A DNA stretch of 64,000 nt from JAFGHJ01 sp964525555 (GTDB lineage Bacteria > Hydrothermota > UBA3072): the NCBI GenBank assembly GCA_964525555.1, contig CAZGHN010000002.1:291028-355027 (forward strand). The letters run 5' to 3'. Each line of letters begins with the position of its first letter. Within the stretch, counting starts at the first letter, position 1. The notes beneath the pieces were generated by a model. The model was not told where the DNA came from, made no database searches, and was given only the letters and a program-made list of their open reading frames with translations. A program made the translations under genes and the position numbers. Positions 58,162 to 64,000 of the stretch are shown here, in pieces.

Positions 58162-58791
58162 ATGTTTAAAGAAATTATAAGAGAATTAGATCATCACGCT
58201 CCATTTACCACATTAGGTGCTCTCAGTGGTATTTTGGTAATGCTGCTTTTTAGACAAATACCATCAGGCGTTTCTAATAATATTTTTTACACGTTACACC
58301 CTATACATGTTGTCTTAAGCGCTTTCGCGACCGCGTCGATGTACAAAATTCATAAGTGCGGTCGTTTAAAGGGCAGGTGTAAAATTTTAATATTGCTGGC
58401 CATTGGTTATGTGGGTTCTGTCGGTATTGCCACAATCAGTGATTCTATTATTCCCTATATCGGTGAAATACTGCTCGATATGCCTAACAGGGAAATTCAC
58501 CTTGGGTTTATAGAAAAATGGTGGCTGGTTAATCCTCTGGCAGTAATAGGGGTTATATTAGCGTACTTCAAACCCGAAACGAAAATCCCTCACATGGGTC
58601 ACGTTTTATTGAGTACCTGGGCATCTCTTTTTCATATAATCATGAGTTTGGGCGCAGTTGTATTATGGTTTCAGTATTTGTCCATTTTTATTTTCCTTTT
58701 TCTGGCTGTATGGATTCCCTGTTGTGTAAGTGATATTGTTTTTCCTCTTTTGTTTGTAAAAGAAGCCCGAAATGAAAAACAAAATCAGTGA
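58162..58791 (+). CDS. Six-helix membrane protein with conserved His residues
   Basis: A 209-residue protein with about six membrane helices. Histidines occur at conserved-looking places: LDHHAPFTT near the N-terminus, LHPIHVV (about 45), IHKCG, PHMGHV and LFHIIMS. It could coordinate metal or heme. The gene starts 3 bases after the MBL gene and overlaps the methyltransferase gene, so it belongs to the same unit. Not a recognised family. Confidence 0.68.
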   Translation: MFKEIIRELDHHAPFTTLGALSGILVMLLFRQIPSGVSNNIFYTLHPIHVVLSAFATASMYKIHKCGRLKGRCKILILLAIGYVGSVGIATISDSIIPYIGEILLDMPNREIHLGFIEKWWLVNPLAVIGVILAYFKPETKIPHMGHVLLSTWASLFHIIMSLGAVVLWFQYLSIFIFLFLAVWIPCCVSDIVFPLLFVKEARNEKQNQ

Positions 58792-59443
58792 GAAACAAAT
58801 AGTAAACGATGCGGTAAAAACATTTGAAAGAAACTTAGAGAGATACGAAGATTGGTTTGTTAAAAACCGTTTTGCGTATAGCTCAGAATTGAAAGTTGTA
58901 AAAGATTTACTGCCCAAGGGAAAGGGTATTGAAATAGGTGTGGGTACGGGCAGATTCGCGGCACCTCTAGGAATAGAATTTGGGATCGATCCATCGGTTT
59001 CTATGCTTAAAGTGGCACGTAAAAGAAAAATTAGTGTTATCGGAGGAGTCGGGGAACATCTACCAATTGCTGATAATTGTTTTGATTTTGTTTTGATAAC
59101 CACTACGATTTGTTTCTTAAATGATATAGTAAAAACCCTTAAAGAAGTAAAAAGAATTCTTAAGGGAAAAGGCTTTATTATTTTAGGTTTAATCGACAGA
59201 GAAAGCTATCTTGGAAGAACATATATGAAGAAGAAATGGGAAAATCCATTTTATAAATTCTCGAAATTTTATTCTGCGAAAGAAGTTATAGAAAAGTTAA
59301 AAAAAACAGGATTTTTTAATCCGGAAATCAAACAAACGCTTTTTACCTTTCCTGAAAAACTGAATCAAATAGATTATATTAAAGACGGTTATGGTGAAGG
59401 TGGTTTTGTAACTATAAAAATGATGAAAACTCAGGAGGTTTAA
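58772..59443 (+). CDS. Class I SAM-dependent methyltransferase
   Basis: A 223-residue protein. Motif I GIEIGVGTGRFAAPL, post-I FGIDPS, motif II with FDFVLITTT and motif III LKGKGFIILGLID are typical of class I methyltransferases. The substrate is not evident. Co-translated with the neighbouring genes; it lies between a membrane protein and a thiamine-binding family protein. Confidence 0.88.
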   Translation: MKNKISEKQIVNDAVKTFERNLERYEDWFVKNRFAYSSELKVVKDLLPKGKGIEIGVGTGRFAAPLGIEFGIDPSVSMLKVARKRKISVIGGVGEHLPIADNCFDFVLITTTICFLNDIVKTLKEVKRILKGKGFIILGLIDRESYLGRTYMKKKWENPFYKFSKFYSAKEVIEKLKKTGFFNPEIKQTLFTFPEKLNQIDYIKDGYGEGGFVTIKMMKTQEV

Positions 59444-59749
59444 ATGGCTGTAATGGAGATAAGTATTGTTCCGATTGGAACAAAGGACCCCTCCTTAAGT
59501 AATTATGTCGCTGGAGCCATAGAAGTTTTAAAGGAGGAATCGGATATAAAATATCAATTAACTCCTATGGGAACAATTCTTGAGGCGGATTCTGTCGAAA
59601 AACTACTGAGCGTTGCTGGGAAGATGCACGCTTGCGTCTTTGGAAGAGAAGTTAAAAGGGTGGTAACTACGATAAAGTTGGACGAAAGAAAAGATAAGCA
59701 ATTGACGATGGACGGGAAAGTAAAATCCGTGGAGGAAAAACTTGGTTAG
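59444..59749 (+). CDS. MTH1187/YqgV thiamine-binding family protein
   Basis: A 101-residue protein. The start VMEISIVPIGTKDPSLS, the ferredoxin-like fold pattern (LTPMGTILEA) and the RVVTTIKLDERKD segment match the MTH1187/YqgV family (DUF77), which binds thiamine or related ligands. GGAGG lies just upstream (59434-59438). Confidence 0.9.
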   Translation: MAVMEISIVPIGTKDPSLSNYVAGAIEVLKEESDIKYQLTPMGTILEADSVEKLLSVAGKMHACVFGREVKRVVTTIKLDERKDKQLTMDGKVKSVEEKLG

Positions 59750-59771
59750 GTATTAGGTCTAGGGAGAAAGC

Positions 59772-60194
59772 ATGCAAAGTGAACAAAAGGATGATTTGAT
59801 TTTTATAAGACTCTTTCCGGATGAAAATATTCATAAAGAATTAGAAGAGGTTTGTAGGAAATATAAGGTTAAAACCGCTATAGTAATATCCGGAATCGGG
59901 CAATTGAAAGATTTCAAACTCGGTTATTTTAAAGAAAAAGGTAATTATACGCAGGAGCATTTTAAAGCCCCACACGAATTACTTTCTTTGCAAGGTAATA
60001 TAGCTAAAAAAAACGGCGAATACATTTTTCATTTACATGCAATTTTAGGTGATGAGAATAAAGAAACGGTCGGAGGACACCTAATTGATGGACTGGTAGA
60101 GGTAACGAATGAGATAGTTTTATTTAAAGTAAACGTAAGAATCGATAGAAAGCTTGAAGATACTACCGGCCTTGAAGGTATGTTTCTGGAGTAA
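59772..60194 (+). CDS. PPC/DUF296 domain protein
   Basis: A 140-residue protein with the PPC (DUF296) fold: FIRLFPDENIHKELEEVCRKY, SGIGQLKDFKLGYF, LLSLQGNIAKKNGEYIFHLHAILGDENK and the GGHLIDGLV motif. Stand-alone bacterial PPC proteins form trimers; in plants the domain is linked to AT hooks. The metal-binding His residues (HLHA, GGHL) are present. Function unknown. Last gene of the 56290-60194 unit. Confidence 0.88.
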   Translation: MQSEQKDDLIFIRLFPDENIHKELEEVCRKYKVKTAIVISGIGQLKDFKLGYFKEKGNYTQEHFKAPHELLSLQGNIAKKNGEYIFHLHAILGDENKETVGGHLIDGLVEVTNEIVLFKVNVRIDRKLEDTTGLEGMFLE

Positions 60195-60391
60195 AGGAAT
60201 ATTAGACTTTATTTTAAAGATTGATTTATTAATGTAAGTACGGAAAGTATTTATTTGATTTTTTTAAAGCATAAGAAACGGGCTTATAATAATTGACTAA
60301 GGGTTTATAAGTGTAAATACAGACGTTTTTTTACTCAGTTCCGGCAGTTTGATCAAGATACTGGGTTTAAACGCAGTTAAATATAGGTTTT
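60195..60391. other. AT-rich convergent spacer
   Basis: No terminator with a clear stem and no word repeats are seen. There is a TTGACT at about 60293-60298 on the plus strand, but no gene follows in that direction. Confidence 0.35.
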
Positions 60392-61039
60392 TTATAGTGA
60401 AGTTAGCCCTTCTCTTATAGCTATTTTAGTTAGCTCGGCTACAGTGTTTACTTTTAGTTTGCTTTTTGTGTTTCGTAAGTGAGCTTCTACTGTTTTTAGG
60501 GATACAGATAAACTACTCGCAATTTCTTTTGTGGTTTTGCCTTCGGCTAATAATTGCAGAACTTCTCTTTCTCTCGATGTTAATTTTGAATCAATCAGAG
60601 CTTTACCCTCAGATTCTTTTTTGATGAATTCTTCGATCAGTACATTTGCAATCTCGCGGCTTAAATATTTCTTACCTTCCATGACTGTATTTATCGCTAG
60701 AACAAGTTCTTCAAATGTGCACTGTTTTATAAGGTAGCCTGAAGCACCCGCTTTTATCATACCCAGAACAAATTGCCTTTCGGAATGTAGCGATAACGCT
60801 ATTATTTCAATTTGCGGGTTTTTTGATTTAATCCTACGAGTCGCTTCGATTCCATTCAAATTTGGCATAGTAACATCCATTAAAATCAGATCGGGGGTAT
60901 TTTTTTTGACTAAATCCAGGGCTTCTCTTCCATCTGTTGCTTCTCCTACTATTTTCATATTAGGCTGTTTCGCAATTAATGTTGCTAAGCCTTCTCTTAC
61001 AATTTTGTGTTCGTCAACAACCATTATTTTTATACTCAT
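60392..61039 (-). CDS. NarL/FixJ-type response regulator
   Basis: A 215-residue protein with AAGGAG before ATG 61039. The receiver domain has D55 (LILMDVTMP) as the phosphate site, with acidic D9-E10 and a Lys near 105. The C-terminal HTH (LTSREREVLQLLAEGKTTKEIASSLSVSLKTVEAHL, about 147-182) is the LuxR/NarL type. It lies 12 bases downstream of the propeller sensor kinase gene, which is its likely partner. Confidence 0.95.
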   Translation of the reverse strand: MSIKIMVVDEHKIVREGLATLIAKQPNMKIVGEATDGREALDLVKKNTPDLILMDVTMPNLNGIEATRRIKSKNPQIEIIALSLHSERQFVLGMIKAGASGYLIKQCTFEELVLAINTVMEGKKYLSREIANVLIEEFIKKESEGKALIDSKLTSREREVLQLLAEGKTTKEIASSLSVSLKTVEAHLRNTKSKLKVNTVAELTKIAIREGLTSL

Positions 61040-61051
61040 ATAAAACTCCTT

Positions 61052-64000
61052 TTAAATTTTTAGAGGTGCTTCTAGTTTTATTTTTGTTCCTTTGTTTTTA
61101 TGTGATTCGATTTCAAAATGCCCCCCTACAACGTCGATACGACTTCTGATATTCAAAAGTCCGAATCCGATATCTCTTTCCACATACGAATCCAAAGTTG
61201 AAGTGTCGAACCCGACACCATCATCTTCAACTTCTATCTGTATATTCTTGTCGCATCTTTTTATGGAAATTTTGACATTTTTTGCCTTTGCGTGCTTTTT
61301 TACATTTACGAGTATTTCTCGTACCGCTTGAAACAATAGAACGCTGAGGTCGTCAGTCAGTGGTTTCTCTTCTTCATCGTCTTTAAAGCTATATCTGATA
61401 TTGTCTTCTCTTAAAATGCGCTCTGCTAGCCATTCGACTGCTGGGACAAAACCAAGTTCATAAAGAATGGACGGACTTAACTGCCTCATTAATAGACGAG
61501 TAGAAGTCATAGCCTTTTGCGCAAGGTTATAAACTTCTTCTAATTCCTCATTAATATTTTCAGGGTATTCTTTCCATTTTAATTCACTCATTTTAAGTGT
61601 TAGAAAGGCCAGTGTTTGCCCGACTTCCGCATGGAGAGTGGTTGCTATTCTTTTTCTTTCATGTTCTTCAGCAAGAGTTAATTTGTTGGATAAATTCTCC
61701 ATTTTTCTCTTGTAGTTTTGTATATTTTTCTTCTCCATATTCTTTCTCTCGGTTATGTCCCTTATGGAAATTACACTCTTAGGATTTTCTGATGCTTTAT
61801 TTGGAATCGGATAACACTGAATATTGAAATATCGGATTGTGCCGTTCTTTGATACTTTTGTTTTTTCAACCACAGGGGATTTTTCTCTGTTTTTAAATAG
61901 CTTTTTAAGTGGACAATTCTCACATGTTTCTTCCCAGGGATTGAATACCTGGCTACATTTTTTATTTATGATATCCTCTCTTTTTAGTCCAAATAATTTA
62001 GAAAGAGATTCATTTGCCTCTAGGATCACATGCTTTTCATCTACAATTGCAAGACCTTCACTGACAGCATTTACAATTGTTTTTAATTTGTTGGCGCTTT
62101 CTTCTAATCTTCTCTCAGCGATAACTCTATCTGTTACATCTCTAGATATACCAAGGCTACCTATAACTTTGCCTTTTTCATCGTAACGGGGAACTTTAGT
62201 AGTTGAAACCCAGGTTATTCTACCGTCGGGGTGAGTTTCTTTTTCTAATTTTGCCTTGATTGCTTTACCCGTTTTTATAATTTTCTGTTCATCTCTATAG
62301 GTTTGCTCTGCGTGTTCTTTTGTGAAATAATCGGAGTCTGTTTTGCCTATTACTTCTTTTTTCAGAAGTCCAACCTGGTCCGCTTTGGATTTACTTATCT
62401 CGACGAAACGAGATTTTCTATCTTTGAAATAAACGTAATCAGGGATATTATCGAGTAGAGAAGAAAGCAGGTTGCTTTTTAAAATGACCTCTTCCCCGAG
62501 TTTCTCAAGTCTTAGTTTTAGCTTTTCTTCTAATTTCTTTCTCTCAGTTATATCCCTTATGGAAATTACACTCTTAGGATTTTCTGATGCTTTATTTGGA
62601 ATCGGATAACACTGAATATTGAAATATCGGATTGTGCCATTCTTTGATACTTTTGTTTTTTCAACCACAGGGGAATTTTCTCTGTTTTTAAATAGCTTTT
62701 TAAGTGGACAATTCTTACATTTTCCTTCCCAGGGACCGAATATGTGGTCACATTTTTTATTTATGATATCTTCTCTTTTTAGTCCAAATAATTTAGAAAG
62801 AAATTCATTTGCTTCGAGGATTACATGTTTTTCATCTACAATTGCAAGACCTTCACTGACCGAATTGACGATTGTTTTTAATTTATTTGCACTTTCTTCT
62901 AATCCTTTATTGGCATGGTCTAATTCTTTTGTTTTTTCCGCAACCGTAATTGCAAGTCTACGCCCGTATTCCACAATACTCCTGACTCGAACGAAGTGTG
63001 TCACATAGGCTATTGAAATTATAAATAATATCATGGAAATTCTAAACCATGCTGTTTTCCAGAAGGGAGGAGTGACAGTGATTTTAAGTGAAGTTCCTTC
63101 TGCATTCCAGAGGCCGTCATTATTCGAAGCTTTCACCCTGAATATATATTTCCCCGGATCAAGATTAGTATATGTGGCAAGTTTTTGATTACCCACATAA
63201 TTCCATTCTTTTTCAAAACCTTCCATAATATATGCATACTGGGTCTTGCCAGGCGCCAAATAGTTTAACGCAGCATACTTAATAGTTATTACTGATTGAT
63301 GATGTTTAAATGTAATTTCTTTTGTGAGACTGAAATGTTTGGAGAGTGGCGATTTCTCTTTTCCGATTTCAACAGGTTTATTAAAAATCATAAGATTTGT
63401 AAATACCACGTCCGGTAAATTCGGATTTTTCCTTATGCTGTCAGGGTGAAATACATTAAATCCATTCATACCTCCAAAATATAATTTTCCATCATTACTT
63501 TTAAAACATGCGCGGCTGTTAAACTCCTTGCTCTGCAAACCATCATATGTATCATAATTTTCAAATACAGGGGGTTCCGGACGATTAATACCATTTACGA
63601 ATTTAGACAATCCTTTGTTTGTGCTGATCCAGAGATTCCCATGATCATCCTCACAGATTGCTCTAATAACGTTATTGGGTAAACCATCTATTTCATTATA
63701 AAGTATAAAATTGAGACTATCTCTGTTAAACAGGTTTAATCCGTTGTCAGTACCCAACCAAATATTGCTTTTGCTATCTTCGAAAACAGTCACAACATTA
63801 TTACTGCTAATACTTTTTTTGTTATCCAGATCAGATACAAGTCTGAAAAACTCCTCTTTCTCAATATTAAATATTTCAAAGCTTCCGCTTGAAGCAATAT
63901 ATATTTCATTACTTTTTTTTATAAGTAAAGCTTTTGGGTATCTGGGTGTCCTATTGGCAGGATCCGGATTATTTATATAATTTTTAAAAGAATTTGTTTT
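61052..64000 (-). CDS. Propeller-sensor histidine kinase, 5' end beyond the window
   Basis: The reading frame stays open from 61052 to the window edge at 64000 with no stop, so the gene is partial. The visible part shows two-component regulator propeller repeats (SNIWLGTDNGLN, GNLWISTNKGLS, GKLYFGGMNGFN), a Y_Y_Y domain and a membrane helix (about 63060-63000). Three PAS domains, a HisKA_3 dimerisation helix with its His near 61634 (TTLHAEVGQTL) and HATPase (EDDGVGFD, GFGLLNIRSRI) follow. PAS 1 and PAS 3 are near-identical copies (62535-62904 and 61740-62109). Partner: the NarL-type regulator at 60392-61039. Starts at GTG 63793 or before are all internal. Confidence 0.92.
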   Translation of the reverse strand, partial: KTNSFKNYINNPDPANRTPRYPKALLIKKSNEIYIASSGSFEIFNIEKEEFFRLVSDLDNKKSISSNNVVTVFEDSKSNIWLGTDNGLNLFNRDSLNFILYNEIDGLPNNVIRAICEDDHGNLWISTNKGLSKFVNGINRPEPPVFENYDTYDGLQSKEFNSRACFKSNDGKLYFGGMNGFNVFHPDSIRKNPNLPDVVFTNLMIFNKPVEIGKEKSPLSKHFSLTKEITFKHHQSVITIKYAALNYLAPGKTQYAYIMEGFEKEWNYVGNQKLATYTNLDPGKYIFRVKASNNDGLWNAEGTSLKITVTPPFWKTAWFRISMILFIISIAYVTHFVRVRSIVEYGRRLAITVAEKTKELDHANKGLEESANKLKTIVNSVSEGLAIVDEKHVILEANEFLSKLFGLKREDIINKKCDHIFGPWEGKCKNCPLKKLFKNRENSPVVEKTKVSKNGTIRYFNIQCYPIPNKASENPKSVISIRDITERKKLEEKLKLRLEKLGEEVILKSNLLSSLLDNIPDYVYFKDRKSRFVEISKSKADQVGLLKKEVIGKTDSDYFTKEHAEQTYRDEQKIIKTGKAIKAKLEKETHPDGRITWVSTTKVPRYDEKGKVIGSLGISRDVTDRVIAERRLEESANKLKTIVNAVSEGLAIVDEKHVILEANESLSKLFGLKREDIINKKCSQVFNPWEETCENCPLKKLFKNREKSPVVEKTKVSKNGTIRYFNIQCYPIPNKASENPKSVISIRDITERKNMEKKNIQNYKRKMENLSNKLTLAEEHERKRIATTLHAEVGQTLAFLTLKMSELKWKEYPENINEELEEVYNLAQKAMTSTRLLMRQLSPSILYELGFVPAVEWLAERILREDNIRYSFKDDEEEKPLTDDLSVLLFQAVREILVNVKKHAKAKNVKISIKRCDKNIQIEVEDDGVGFDTSTLDSYVERDIGFGLLNIRSRIDVVGGHFEIESHKNKGTKIKLEAPLKI
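61740..62109. repeat. Direct repeat copy A: PAS 3
   Basis: This segment aligns without gaps to 62535-62904 at a constant offset of exactly 795 bases (265 codons). A few percent of positions differ. Both encode a PAS domain with the motif C-x10-C-x2-C-P before LKKLFKNRE. Confidence 0.8.
62535..62904. repeat. Direct repeat copy B: PAS 1
   Basis: Partner of 61740-62109. The unrelated PAS 2 domain lies between, so the duplicated unit has been inserted or copied as PAS plus linker. The small number of changes suggests a recent event or ongoing gene conversion. Confidence 0.8.

Noticed and set aside
61740..62904. Possible insertion element because of the 370-bp direct repeat
   Set aside because: Both copies are in frame inside one gene and encode PAS domains; no inverted ends or transposase.

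Overview
The window is AT-rich DNA from a Gram-negative bacterium. Evidence for an outer membrane is a patatin/beta-barrel type Vd autotransporter (17768-20830), a small beta-barrel protein (40931-41548) and several lipoproteins. An anaerobic lifestyle is suggested by a minimal SufBC system, paired ferredoxin/MinD ATPases, NifX-like proteins, a ferredoxin and radical SAM chemistry. No rRNA, tRNA, CRISPR array or integrase is visible. Gene density, AT-richness and many unfamiliar small membrane proteins fit an uncultured candidate phylum, but I cannot name it from sequence alone.

Layout. 204-3794: secreted or membrane proteins of unknown role, one of them frame-shifted in a CT repeat. 3906-9506 (minus): a compact six-gene cassette of XRE regulator, ImmA-like metallopeptidase, PIN nuclease, membrane pentapeptide/HEAT protein, KAP NTPase and HNH nuclease. 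It has its own operator-bearing promoter and is my best candidate for an undescribed defence-type system. 9928-17621: an island of small membrane proteins and lipoproteins, including an orphan FtsH-extracellular-domain protein, a metallophosphoesterase/CBM9 fusion and a 22-residue Lys-rich ORF. 17768-24267: patatin autotransporter, esterase, YjbQ, DUF885 peptidase-like protein. 24457-33573: a nine-gene run (lpd, RNase G, TPR lipoprotein, pyrK-pyrD-pyrF-pyrE, Wzc-type tyrosine kinase), with ugd convergent. 35290-40619: NifU-like, GAF-GAF-HD-GYP, VIT-like, isochorismatase, FAD oxidoreductase, radical SAM. 40931-47776: beta-barrel protein, pilin with a charged tail, EamA exporter, CHAP lysin pair, and a PurF homologue whose catalytic Cys is Ser. 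47773-50190: hybrid kinase. 50532-60194: sufCB divergent from fur, then an iron-sulfur cluster of DUF5320, NifX-like pair, ferredoxin and paired ATPases, followed by DUF89, MBL hydrolase, methyltransferase and others. 60392-64000: NarL-type regulator with a propeller sensor kinase cut by the window edge.

Three genome-wide habits are visible. (1) Sigma70-type promoters are very clear (TTGACA/TTGACT, 15-18 bp spacer, TATAAT-like), and several put the start codon at about +1 to +6 without a Shine-Dalgarno sequence, implying leaderless mRNAs. (2) Almost every longer spacer is a mosaic of a few recurring degenerate words found only between genes. (3) Several promoters are joined to a short GC-rich hairpin or a GCG-rich block just upstream of the -35 box. 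All functional calls come from motif recognition by eye; no database search was run.
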